From Microvirga solisilvae (GTDB taxonomy: Bacteria; Pseudomonadota; Alphaproteobacteria; Rhizobiales; Beijerinckiaceae), in contig NZ_JAKUCN010000007.1 of assembly GCF_022808595.1 (NCBI RefSeq), positions 62,001 through 126,000 of the forward strand: a stretch of DNA of 64,000 nucleotides, read 5' to 3'. A program made the translations under genes and the position numbers. Below the pieces are notes generated by a model. It made no database searches. It had not been told where the DNA came from and worked only from the letters and a program-made list of their open reading frames with translations. Shown in pieces: positions 42,557-50,689 of this stretch; position 1 is the stretch's first letter, and every line of letters begins with the position of its first letter.

Positions 42557-45349
42557 TTATGCAGCCTCTTCAAGCGATCCGCCGAGTTCCGCCAGAGCCG
42601 CAAGGAGGCCGCGACGGTCCACCTTCGATACGACATCCGTGATCTTGAACCGGCGTGACAGGGCAAGCAGTTGCGGATCAGGTTTCAGGGTCAGGCCGAC
42701 GATCGGCGTGGTCCGATACTGGGCATCCGCCCGCAGGGTTGCGATGAAGGCGAAGCTCGAATGTCCGGGCAGTTCGAGATCCGTCACGATGAAGTCGGGC
42801 TGAAGCCCGGACGAGAGAAGGCGAGCCGCATCCTGAGCGGTGGCGGCCGTCTGAACGCGATAGCCCGATGCCCTGAGAACCGGCACTAGCATGTCGCGGA
42901 AGAAGTTCGATCCATCCACGAGAAGCAGAGTGCTGCCCTGCTTGCTCTTCTGATCCGAGCGCGACCATGTTTCGAGAACCAGTGGCAGGTAATGGGCGAT
43001 ATTGACGATTTCCGTCGTCCGCCCACGCACGACTGCGGTTCCAACGAGGTCGGAACGCTCCGCGAGAAGCTCAACGTCGAGCCTTTCCTCGACAATGTCG
43101 ACGATCTCCGCCACGGCAAGTCCCATGGCGATCTCTCCGTCGGAGAAGACGAGGAGCGATTGCATGCCCTGACGCCGCACCTCCAGTTCGTCGTCGCAGG
43201 AGACGATGGGCATCAGGCGGCCGCGATACTGAACCACGGGGCGACCGCTCGCCCATTCGATCGTGGATGCTTCGATCTCTTCAAGGCGCGTCACCAGAGA
43301 AAGCGGAACGGCTTTCAGCGTCTCTCCACCGCCACGGAAGACGAGAAGGCTCGTCAGTTCCTCGGCCGCTGCAATCGCCTGATCGAGCGAGGTCTCGGTC
43401 TGGAACTGATCGTCCTGCGAGCCGGAGCCCACCATTCGGGCAAGCCCGTTGGGATCGACGATCAGCACGACCGCGCCGTCACCGAGGATCGTGTTGCCGG
43501 AGAAGAGCTGGATATGCCGCAGCTTTGACGACATCGGCTTGACGACGATTTCTTCCGTATGGAACACGCCGTCGACCAGAATACCGAAACGTTGCTGCGC
43601 CACCTGTGTCACGACTACGAAGCCGGTATCGACATCCTCATCCGCGGAAAGGCGCATGACCTTCGAGAGCGGCACGATGGGAAGAAGCCGGTCGCGCAGG
43701 CGAAGGATCGGCGTTCCGTTGATCCGCTCGATGGAGTGCTCAGAGGTCGGAGACACCCTGACGAGCTCTGACACGGCCACCTGCGGGATAGCGAAGCGTA
43801 GATCCTTCGACGATACGATCAGGGCCGCAACGATCGCCAGCGTCAGCGGGATCTTGATGGTGAAGATTGTCCCGCGTCCTGTTTCCGAGCGGATATCGAC
43901 GGTGCCGCCGATCAGCTCGATATTGGTTTTCACCACATCCATGCCGACGCCCCGTCCGGAAACGGACGTTATTGCGGCAGCCGTGGAGAAGCCAGGGTGG
44001 AAGATGAACTTGGCGATCTGGGCGTCGCTCATCCGCTCCAGCTCGGAGTCGGTGGCGATGCCTCTTTCAATCGCCTTTTTCCGGATGGCGTTGTAGTTCA
44101 ACCCCTTGCCGTCGTCGGAAATCTCGATCGTGATCGACCCGCCCTCATGATAGGCATTGAGGCGGATGGTTCCCTTCTCGGGCTTTCCTGCCGCGCGTCG
44201 ATCGGCCGGGCTTTCGATGCCGTGGTCCGCCGAGTTGCGAACCATGTGAGTGAGAGGATCCTTGATGACTTCCAGAACCTGGCGGTCGAGCTCCGTATCG
44301 GCGCCCTGCATCACCAGATCGATCTGCTTCGACAGTTCGTTCGACAGATCGCGGACGACGCGCGGCAGCTTCTGCCACGCATTGCCGATGGGCTGCATGC
44401 GCGTCTTCATCACGCCGTCCTGCAATTCGGCGGTGACCTGTGACAAGCGCTGCAGCGGCACTTTATAACCGTAATCCTCGGCATTGCGCCGGGCGATTTC
44501 CAGGAGCTGGTTGCGGGTCAGAACCAGCTCGGACACCATGGTCATAAGATGTTCGAGCGTATCCACGTTGACGCGGATCGTCTGAACCTTGCCTGCAACG
44601 CCCTCCCCGCCTTCAGCTTGCTCTGAAGTCTCACTCTCCTTTTTGGGCGCCTTCGGCGGTGTGCTGGCTTTAGGCGCAGCGGAAACTTCGGCAGGCTTGG
44701 CAGGAGCCGGAGCATCCGGCCCCGGAGCATCGCGGAAGGCGCGCTCCAGCTCATCGAGCGAAACCTCGCCGGGCTTCAACGCTCTTTCGAGCACCTGAAA
44801 GACAAGCGTTCCGGAGGCCTTGTCCTCATCGGGACCGGGGGCGGCCTGGAAGGCACGCTCCAGCTCGTCGAGAGAGACCTCTCCCGGCTTGAGTTCGCGT
44901 TCAAGCACCTGATGAACGAGCGTGCCGACCGTATGAGGAGCAACCGGAGCGGCAACAGGCTCAGGGGCGAGCCCCTGGCCGGATGACATTGCATCGAGCG
45001 CTTCGATCAGATCATTGTCGTCGCCCTGCGGCTCCGTGCCATGGCGCTCCAACTCGCCGAGGATGTCCTTGATGCGGTCGAGCGTCGTCAGGATCAGCGA
45101 TACAGCCGGGGTCGTCACCGGCATCCCATCGCGGAACTTGCCCATGAGCGTTTCCGCAGCATGGGCCAAGGCTTCAAGCCGCGGAAGTCCGAGGAAACCG
45201 CAGGTTCCCTTGATGGTATGAACCAGACGGAAGATATTGCTCAAGATCGCCTGGTTGTTCGGATCCTGCTCGAAGCGGACCATCTCCACATCGACCGTTT
45301 CAAGATGCTCATTGGTCTCTGTGAGAAACTCAAGGAGAAGGTCGTCCAT
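42557..45349 (-). CDS. cheA: Hybrid chemotaxis histidine kinase CheA with receiver domain
   Basis: CheA phosphorylates CheY and CheB in response to receptors. The 930-residue protein has an HPt domain (about 1-105, phosphoacceptor His44 in LVHTIKGTCGF), two 38-residue repeats (about 143-212), a dimerisation domain (from about 255), the ATPase domain (NSADHGIESP, later SGRGVGMDVV), two CheW-like domains (about 520-650 and 670-785) and a C-terminal receiver (about 800-925). The receiver keeps the phosphoacceptor Asp (FIVTDLELPG) but has VDG instead of the usual acidic pair VDD, so its activity is uncertain. CheA with a second CheW domain and a receiver is larger than the usual 650-750 residues. 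Confidence 0.95.
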   Translation of the reverse strand: MDDLLLEFLTETNEHLETVDVEMVRFEQDPNNQAILSNIFRLVHTIKGTCGFLGLPRLEALAHAAETLMGKFRDGMPVTTPAVSLILTTLDRIKDILGELERHGTEPQGDDNDLIEALDAMSSGQGLAPEPVAAPVAPHTVGTLVHQVLERELKPGEVSLDELERAFQAAPGPDEDKASGTLVFQVLERALKPGEVSLDELERAFRDAPGPDAPAPAKPAEVSAAPKASTPPKAPKKESETSEQAEGGEGVAGKVQTIRVNVDTLEHLMTMVSELVLTRNQLLEIARRNAEDYGYKVPLQRLSQVTAELQDGVMKTRMQPIGNAWQKLPRVVRDLSNELSKQIDLVMQGADTELDRQVLEVIKDPLTHMVRNSADHGIESPADRRAAGKPEKGTIRLNAYHEGGSITIEISDDGKGLNYNAIRKKAIERGIATDSELERMSDAQIAKFIFHPGFSTAAAITSVSGRGVGMDVVKTNIELIGGTVDIRSETGRGTIFTIKIPLTLAIVAALIVSSKDLRFAIPQVAVSELVRVSPTSEHSIERINGTPILRLRDRLLPIVPLSKVMRLSADEDVDTGFVVVTQVAQQRFGILVDGVFHTEEIVVKPMSSKLRHIQLFSGNTILGDGAVVLIVDPNGLARMVGSGSQDDQFQTETSLDQAIAAAEELTSLLVFRGGGETLKAVPLSLVTRLEEIEASTIEWASGRPVVQYRGRLMPIVSCDDELEVRRQGMQSLLVFSDGEIAMGLAVAEIVDIVEERLDVELLAERSDLVGTAVVRGRTTEIVNIAHYLPLVLETWSRSDQKSKQGSTLLLVDGSNFFRDMLVPVLRASGYRVQTAATAQDAARLLSSGLQPDFIVTDLELPGHSSFAFIATLRADAQYRTTPIVGLTLKPDPQLLALSRRFKITDVVSKVDRRGLLAALAELGGSLEEAA
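44714..44923 (-). repeat. Tandem 38-residue repeat in CheA linker
   Basis: Within cheA, codons 143-180 and 181-212 (second unit shorter) encode near-identical units of the form TLVxQVLERxLKPGEVSLDELERAF, ending in an acidic APGPD linker. The DNA copies (44810-44923 and 44714-44809) are clearly related but differ at third positions, so the duplication is not recent. The units lie where the CheY/CheB-binding P2 domain would be. Confidence 0.8.
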
Positions 45350-45408
45350 CGCCGTGTCTCATATCTGTTGGAGTAAGTGTTAGGACTTTGACTGAATGGC
45401 GCCCCGGA

Positions 45409-45672
45409 TCAGGCGGCCGTAATCTCGGACGTGAAGGTGAAAACTCTCCGCTCCAGACGGCTGATCCGGTGAGAGAGTTCGTGGATTGAGTTCTGACGCC
45501 TGGGGCCGCGCGCTGCCGGCGCTTCGGAGAACTCCGTAAACGATGGATTCCCTGCGCGAGCGACGGCGATGTTCATCGCTGGCAGCTGCGCGGCGGCGGC
45601 AAGAGCGGTGACTGCAATGGCAGCGATCGCAATGAGAACGGTTCTGCGGGACATCGTGAGCGGCATGGGCAT
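45409..45672 (-). CDS. Small exported protein (uncertain)
   Basis: The frame encodes up to 87 residues with a hydrophobic signal-like segment after MSRRTVLIAIAAIAV and a short polar remainder (ending FTFTSEITAA) that could form one helix. I do not recognise it. None of the candidate starts (45672, 45666, 45654) has a clear ribosome site. It lies 60 bp upstream of cheA on the same strand, with an overlapping alternative frame of 108 codons that looks less protein-like. Confidence 0.4.
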   Translation of the reverse strand: MPMPLTMSRRTVLIAIAAIAVTALAAAAQLPAMNIAVARAGNPSFTEFSEAPAARGPRRQNSIHELSHRISRLERRVFTFTSEITAA

Positions 45673-45813
45673 AGGACATGGTATTTAAGGTTATGTTTGC
45701 CGACACTACCGGCTCTACCTTGCGTCAAGCTGGCCAGAACGATGGAAGATTGCCGCGTGACGGGTCCCGACCTTGAGCGCAGATTGCACGACGTGCTTGG
45801 CCGCAAACGAAGA

Positions 45814-45838
45814 AGCCAGGTCCGTAAAAGACCTGGCT
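45814..45838 (-). terminator. Terminator after ftcR
   Basis: AGCCAGGTC (45814-45822) and GACCTGGCT (45830-45838) form a 9-bp stem with a 7-nt loop, followed on the minus strand by TCTTCGTTT. It lies about 115 bp beyond the ftcR stop. Confidence 0.7.
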
Positions 45839-45951
45839 CCTCTATTGATATCGTTCAGTGACCTGCGGCCTTGCTCCGGATCCTGAGACCGGCAAATTTA
45901 TGCCGACATAGGTGGGAGAGGTTCAGGTGAGTGGAGGCGCCTACCGGCTTC

Positions 45952-46638
45952 TCAGGAAACGGCGCCGGTATAGGCGTAGCCGATATAGCGCTTGGCATCG
46001 ATCGGGTCATAGCCGAGGCGCTGGCGCAGCTTCTTGCGGAGCTTGCTGATGTGGCCTTCCACGACACTGTCTTCGACGTCGTCGCTGTAGAGACCATAGA
46101 CAGCGTCGAAGATCTGCTTCTTCGTCAACCGATGCCCCTTCTTTCGAACGAGGTATTCCAGAATGTGCCGCTCACGTCGCGGGAGGGCGAGAGGAATACC
46201 GTCGACTTCAGGATCACGCCCGTCGAAATAAACCTTGAGACGGTCATTGTCGTTATGGCTCGCCTTTCCGAGGCTTCCATTCACGCGCCGCCAAACGGCT
46301 TGAGAGCGCGCGAGGATTTCCCGGACATGAACCGGCTTGCGAACGACATCGTCGAATTTCGCGGTGAAGAGCTCCAATGTCTCGTCAAGAGACCTTACAT
46401 CGCTCAAGGCGATGATGGGCGCTTTGGAATGGCGCCTGATGCTTTCGGCATAGCTGGCACGTTGCTCGAAGCTACCGAGGATAAACCCTTGAATGGCATC
46501 CATGTCCATGTCAGAGGCCGATTCCAGCCATTCGCTGAACTCGTTCGCATACAAGCCGATCGAAGATACACCTTCCCGCTTGAAGCTCGCCACATACCCT
46601 GACGTCACTATCTGTCGATCATCGACAACGATATACAT
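45952..46638 (-). CDS. ftcR: Flagellar transcriptional regulator FtcR (Rem-like)
   Basis: FtcR of Brucella and its relative Rem of Sinorhizobium are OmpR-type master regulators of flagellar genes. The 228-residue protein starts MYIVVDDRQIVTSGYVASFK like FtcR and has a C-terminal winged helix (about 130-225: LALPRRERHILEYLVRKKG, VVEGHISKLRKKLRQRLG). The receiver-like half lacks an obvious phosphoacceptor Asp: the third strand reads GFILGS (51-56), while the KP at 101-102 is kept. It probably acts independently of phosphorylation. It has a long upstream region (873 bp) facing the GGDEF-EAL gene. Confidence 0.92.
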   Translation of the reverse strand: MYIVVDDRQIVTSGYVASFKREGVSSIGLYANEFSEWLESASDMDMDAIQGFILGSFEQRASYAESIRRHSKAPIIALSDVRSLDETLELFTAKFDDVVRKPVHVREILARSQAVWRRVNGSLGKASHNDNDRLKVYFDGRDPEVDGIPLALPRRERHILEYLVRKKGHRLTKKQIFDAVYGLYSDDVEDSVVEGHISKLRKKLRQRLGYDPIDAKRYIGYAYTGAVS

Positions 46639-46884
46639 GATAGGCCCCCCAGCCCATAATTTAATTACTTACTCTACACAACACACACCTTGCCGCTGGC
46701 CCGCCATATAAGACGAATACTTTTGTTACTCGGCCTATGAAAGCTATTCCCCCTCATTTGGAGGGGCAATACGTAGTGACAGCAGGGGAAGTCCATCGAT
46801 TGGTTAATGGGCGTTAACTCTTTCGCAAATTCGGCTGTAGCCCTTGCGAGAATTCGGGTTCAGCCCGAAAGGCAATGCTAACTC

Positions 46885-46900
46885 ACTGATCAGAATCAGT
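46885..46900. promoter_or_regulatory. CRP/FNR-family palindrome
   Basis: ACTGAT-CAGA-ATCAGT is a perfect 6+6 inverted repeat with a 4-bp centre. It keeps the TGAT-N4-ATCA core of FNR/FixK sites but has C/G rather than T/A at the outer flanks. It is about 247 bp before the ftcR start codon. Confidence 0.4.
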
Positions 46901-47210
46901 TCTTTTCGCTGGATCACAGAAGCCGCAACATTTCAATGGGCGCACAGATTGAGCGAAACTTTATTAAATTACTCAGTATTATGCGAAATCTTACTTTACG
47001 TAATTCAGCTTATCGAAGACTTCCGAATCCGACGAATCCGAGGGCTTGGCATCACCTCTTCGACGTCCTCCAGCCATGTTCGGGACAGGAGAGAGGCATT
47101 TCTGCAACAGCTGCCTAAAGCAGTCTTAACTCAGGAATCTTGCTTGGGACTCTCTTGGTACCGATGCGCACGTCGTGAGAGGGTCTCAGCTCATGAGAAA
47201 GCGATATGTC

Positions 47211-47226
47211 AAAAACATCGTTAACG
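47211..47226. promoter_or_regulatory. Second copy of the shared 16-bp string
   Basis: AAAAACATCGTTAACG, identical to 3189-3204. It lies 30 bp upstream of the predicted -35 box of the GGDEF-EAL gene. The CGTTAACG part is palindromic. Confidence 0.3.
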
Positions 47227-47256
47227 CTGTAGGAAAGAGACAAGCTTTACGCATTC

Positions 47257-47285
47257 TTGACTCTATCTGGAGCGGCACATACCAT
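47257..47285 (+). promoter_or_regulatory. Candidate promoter of GGDEF-EAL gene
   Basis: TTGACT (47257-47262) and TACCAT (47280-47285) are spaced by exactly 17 bp, a good housekeeping-sigma match. Transcription would begin near 47292 and give a leader of about 220 nt, almost the same as the predicted flagellin leader. Confidence 0.5.
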
Positions 47286-47332
47286 TTCGGGAGTGACGAA
47301 ATTTTTTCGCCTCATGGCGCTTGGTCATTAAA

Positions 47333-47503
47333 GCACTATGGCAAACCTTCCACGGAAGGCTTCGCATGATGCCCTGCCATTTTACCGGTTTGAGCCCGGA
47401 TCCAATCTAACAACAGGGCGAGCTCTTCGGCTCGAGGCATGACGCCATCCTGTTGGATCGGATGAGCCCGACACTTCTGAGCATCTATTTCTCGTAGTCG
47501 GGC
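47333..47503 (+). promoter_or_regulatory. Structured leader of GGDEF-EAL gene, related to flagellin leader
   Basis: Blocks shared with the flagellin leader, in the same order: GCACTATGG (47333-47341); a hairpin in the same place but of different sequence (47346-47350 with 47355-47359); GCATGATGCC (47364-47373); CCATTTTACCGGTT (47377-47390); GCCCGGAT (47394-47401); and CTCGAGGCATGACGCCA (47431-47447), which matches the flagellin copy at 16 of 17 bases. An upstream hairpin (47308-47319) also has a positional counterpart at 3092-3104. The first block is 179 nt before the ATG in both genes. CAACAGG/CCTGTTG can enclose the second copy here. Confidence 0.65.
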
Positions 47504-47509
47504 GTTTTT
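47466..47509 (+). terminator. Terminator-like stem just before GGDEF-EAL start
   Basis: GCCCGAC (47466-47472) pairs perfectly with GTCGGGC (47497-47503), followed by GTTTTTG and then the ATG at 47512. It has the form of an intrinsic terminator or a stem that blocks ribosome entry. No Shine-Dalgarno sequence lies between it and the ATG. Confidence 0.5.
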
Positions 47510-47511
47510 GC

Positions 47512-50511
47512 ATGTCGAAGAGCTCCATGAATGATCCCAATCCAAGTTGGCAGGAAGCCGACCGGTTGGTCGCGCTTCGAAGTTTCCCCATTCTTGACAC
47601 CGCACCAGAGAGCTTTTTCGACGCGATTGCGTCCATGGCTGCCCATATGTGCAAGGCGCCTATTGGATTGATCAGCTTCATCGATGAAGACAGACAGTGG
47701 CTTAAGGCTGCTCACGGCATCCAGACATGCGAAATACCGCGCACATTGTCGATCTGCACCCATACGATTGGCGACAACAAACTATTGGTCATTCCCGATC
47801 TGAAGAAGCACAAACGCTTCAAGGACCATCCCCTCGTCAATGCTGACCAGCCCATCTCGTTCTATGCGGGCATCCCGTTAACGACGAAGGACGGCCTGCC
47901 GTTGGGCACGTTGTGCGTACTTGACTACAAGGCCCGCCGCCGGGGCCTTTCAGAGGAGCAGGCGCTGGCCCTCACCGGACTGGCGCAAGCCGTTCTCAGC
48001 CAGTTGCAGCTCAGGCTCTCCGAGAAAACTCTAGCCGAAAGCCATCGGCTCAAGCAGCGCCTTCTTTCGAGTTCAGGCGACTGCATTGCTGTTTTGGATC
48101 TAGAATTGCGCCTTCTCTACATGAACGAGAACGGGCTGAAGTCCATCGGGTTTGAGAACATCGGCTCAGTGCAAGGACAATGCTGGACAGATCTCTTCGC
48201 AATCGCGGAGCGGAGCAGCGCCCTTCAAGCCATTGAAGCCGCAAAGACCGACGGCATAGGGCGCTATGCGGGTTCCTGCCCGACTGCCACCGGTATCTCG
48301 AAATGGTGGGACATCGTCATCACTCCCATCATGAACGATGATGGCGTGCCACAGAGCCTTCTCTGCGTTTCGCGCGATATCACGGACATCCACAAGGCGC
48401 AGGAAAATCTGCGCCAGAGCGAAAGTAGGTTCCGCACCCTCGTGGACGTCATGCCCCTCTCGTTTTTGTCGCCTCAGGCCGTGTGGTTCAGCGACAGGAA
48501 GGGCACCTTCAGCTACTGCAACGAGTATTGGTACGACTATACCGGCCTGGAGCGTGACGAGCGGAGCAGTCGCCGTTGGGAATCCATTGTCCATCCGATC
48601 CGCCGAGATCAATCCCTCGTCCTCCTGGATGATGCCTTCTCCAGAGAAAGCTCTTTCGAGGTCGAGATCCCGATCCGGCGAGCATGTGATGATTCCTATC
48701 GCTGGTTCATCGTTCGCGGCCAGCCATTGAAGGATGAAAACGGTGATATCGAGCAATGGTTCGGCATCGCCATGGACATTCACGAGCGCAAGCAATCCGA
48801 AGATGCGCTCCGGAACAGCGAAGAACGCCTCCAGCTTGCTCTCAGAGCTGCCCACATGGTGGCTTGGGAATACAACCCAAGGACCAAAGAGACCAAGCGC
48901 TCTGAAAACTCGCTCTCATTGCTCGGAATTAACCCCGGGACCGAGGTAGAACTCTTCGAAAATGTGCATCCTCTCGATGAGCCGAAGGTCAAGCACTTCC
49001 TCGAGCGTATTGAGATCTATGGCGCAGATTCCGTCGAGTGCCGTATTCTTTTACCCAACGGACAACTGCGCTGGTTCAGAGTGCGTGCGGAAAAAGCAGG
49101 CCCCGACAGGATAGTCGGCGTGACCTTCGACATCACGGACCAGAAGGACGCAGAAGAGGAAATCTGGCACTCGGCCAATCATGATCCCCTGACAGGCCTT
49201 CCCAATCGCAGCCTGTTCCAACGGCGCCTTGACGCAGCGCTTGCCAATGCCAAGCAGAACGGCACAAGTGTCAGCCTTCTTCTGGTCGATCTCGACGAGT
49301 TCAAGGACATCAATGACACCCTTGGCCATGATGCGGGCGACGCCCTTCTGAAGGAAACAGCCTCGCGCCTTTCATCCATGGTGCGAGATTGCGATACGGT
49401 TGCCCGGCTCGGCGGCGATGAATTTGCCATTCTCGTCGTGGAGCCCTTGAAGCTGGAAAATTCGACGCGCCTGGGATCCTTGATCCTCGAAACGCTCCGC
49501 CAGCCATTCACCTATCAGAAGCGTACGCTGGTTTCGCGGGTCAGCATCGGTGTCGCAGCCTATCCCGACCATGACGACGAACCCGCAGAGCTGATGAAGG
49601 ACGCGGATATCGCACTCTATCAGGCAAAGGCGCAAGGACGGCACCAGGTCGTCACATATTCGTCCACGATGCGCCACCTTACGGAGCAGCGTGTTTCCTT
49701 GGGCAGAAGCCTGCGCGATGCGATCTTCAATCACGAGATCGTCCCCTTCTATCAGCCGAAGATTTCGCTCGACACCGGTCAGGTTGTCGGCTTCGAGGCC
49801 CTCGCCCGTTGGCACCACCCGCGCAGAGGCATTCTGACGCCGGCAACATTCGGCGCGGCCTTCGAGGATTACGAGCTTGCCTCTGAGATCGGCAAATTGC
49901 TGATGTCGCGTGTCGCCACGGATCTCCGGCAATGGCTCGACGACGATCTTCCGATCGGCAGGGTCGCGCTGAACCTCTCCCCAGCCGAGTTCATTCAACC
50001 CGGCATGGTCGACAACATGCTGCGGACCCTCGATTGGATCAAGGTTTCTCCCAAATTCCTTGAAGTGGAGGTTACCGAGACGGTTCTTCTCGGCAGGAAT
50101 TCCGACAACGTCTCAAAGTTGCTCGAGCAATTCCGGCAGCACGATATTCACATTGCCCTTGATGACTTCGGAACCGGGTATGCCTCGCTGACACATCTGA
50201 AGCAATTTCCGGTCAATCATATCAAGATCGACCGGAGCTTCGTGCAAAATCTCGAGAACGATCCGGACGACGAAGCGATTATCGCCGCAGTTATCGGACT
50301 TGGCAAAAGCCTAAAGCTCCAGGTAACCGCTGAAGGAGTGGAAACCTTGGGACAAGCCGAGCGCCTTCGCAAGCTAGGCTGCGATCACGTGCAAGGCTTT
50401 TTCTATGCGAGGCCTATTCCCGCCTGCGATATTCCGCACTTTCTTGCAAAGTGGCGAAGGAAAGCCGAACGGCGCCCCACCAAGACGGGACCACTGCAAC
50501 GTGCCTGCTGA
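47512..50511 (+). CDS. GAF-PAS-GGDEF-EAL c-di-GMP turnover protein
   Basis: The 999-residue protein has a GAF domain (about 25-165), three PAS-like domains (about 180-295, 305-425, 438-545), a diguanylate cyclase domain and a phosphodiesterase domain. The cyclase motif GGDEF (634-638) is intact, with an inhibitory RxxD (RDCD) exactly five residues before it. The phosphodiesterase has EAL (762-764) and the later NLSPAEF, EVTET, DDFGTGYASL and AEGVET motifs, so both activities look possible. No membrane segment is evident. The start at 47512 gives the same distance to the ILDT motif as in the paralogous kinase downstream; 47527 is an alternative. Its leader is shared with flagellin. Confidence 0.92.
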   Translation: MSKSSMNDPNPSWQEADRLVALRSFPILDTAPESFFDAIASMAAHMCKAPIGLISFIDEDRQWLKAAHGIQTCEIPRTLSICTHTIGDNKLLVIPDLKKHKRFKDHPLVNADQPISFYAGIPLTTKDGLPLGTLCVLDYKARRRGLSEEQALALTGLAQAVLSQLQLRLSEKTLAESHRLKQRLLSSSGDCIAVLDLELRLLYMNENGLKSIGFENIGSVQGQCWTDLFAIAERSSALQAIEAAKTDGIGRYAGSCPTATGISKWWDIVITPIMNDDGVPQSLLCVSRDITDIHKAQENLRQSESRFRTLVDVMPLSFLSPQAVWFSDRKGTFSYCNEYWYDYTGLERDERSSRRWESIVHPIRRDQSLVLLDDAFSRESSFEVEIPIRRACDDSYRWFIVRGQPLKDENGDIEQWFGIAMDIHERKQSEDALRNSEERLQLALRAAHMVAWEYNPRTKETKRSENSLSLLGINPGTEVELFENVHPLDEPKVKHFLERIEIYGADSVECRILLPNGQLRWFRVRAEKAGPDRIVGVTFDITDQKDAEEEIWHSANHDPLTGLPNRSLFQRRLDAALANAKQNGTSVSLLLVDLDEFKDINDTLGHDAGDALLKETASRLSSMVRDCDTVARLGGDEFAILVVEPLKLENSTRLGSLILETLRQPFTYQKRTLVSRVSIGVAAYPDHDDEPAELMKDADIALYQAKAQGRHQVVTYSSTMRHLTEQRVSLGRSLRDAIFNHEIVPFYQPKISLDTGQVVGFEALARWHHPRRGILTPATFGAAFEDYELASEIGKLLMSRVATDLRQWLDDDLPIGRVALNLSPAEFIQPGMVDNMLRTLDWIKVSPKFLEVEVTETVLLGRNSDNVSKLLEQFRQHDIHIALDDFGTGYASLTHLKQFPVNHIKIDRSFVQNLENDPDDEAIIAAVIGLGKSLKLQVTAEGVETLGQAERLRKLGCDHVQGFFYARPIPACDIPHFLAKWRRKAERRPTKTGPLQRAC

Positions 50512-50689
50512 AGGCAAGCTCTTCAATCTCAAACAAATGTTGTAACGTGATCTATCTATGGAATTCAGTTGCAACCGACAGGTCAGTATCGCTTGAAATT
50601 ATAAGTTCTTTTGAAGTTTGCTATTTCTTTTGATGTTCGAGGCCGCCATTCTGACGTCGCCACTCGACATTTGCCCCAGCTTGCCATCC

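Larger units (their letters stand above)
46639..47256. other. Long non-coding region between ftcR and GGDEF-EAL gene
   Basis: I find no convincing gene in this stretch; it looks richer in A and T than its neighbours. It holds a 6-bp hairpin (46751-46767), a CRP/FNR-like palindrome (46885-46900) and a 16-bp string shared with the flagellin upstream region (47211-47226). It must contain the ftcR promoter and control sites for the divergent sensor gene. Confidence 0.6.

Noticed and set aside
45380..45706. 108-codon minus-strand ORF overlapping the small exported protein
   Set aside because: Highly Arg/Ser/His-rich frame without signal or motif; the other frame has a plausible signal sequence.
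46803..46818. TTAA-N6-TTAAC as a CtrA site near ftcR
   Set aside because: The spacer is 6 rather than the required 7 bp and the TTAACCAT half-site is absent.
46844..47224. 126-codon plus-strand ORF before the GGDEF-EAL gene
   Set aside because: Unlike real genes here in composition, no ribosome site, no motif, and it covers the CRP/FNR-like palindrome and the shared 16-bp string.
47382..47681. 99-codon minus-strand ORF overlapping the GGDEF-EAL leader
   Set aside because: Antisense to both the conserved leader and the GAF coding region; no independent support.
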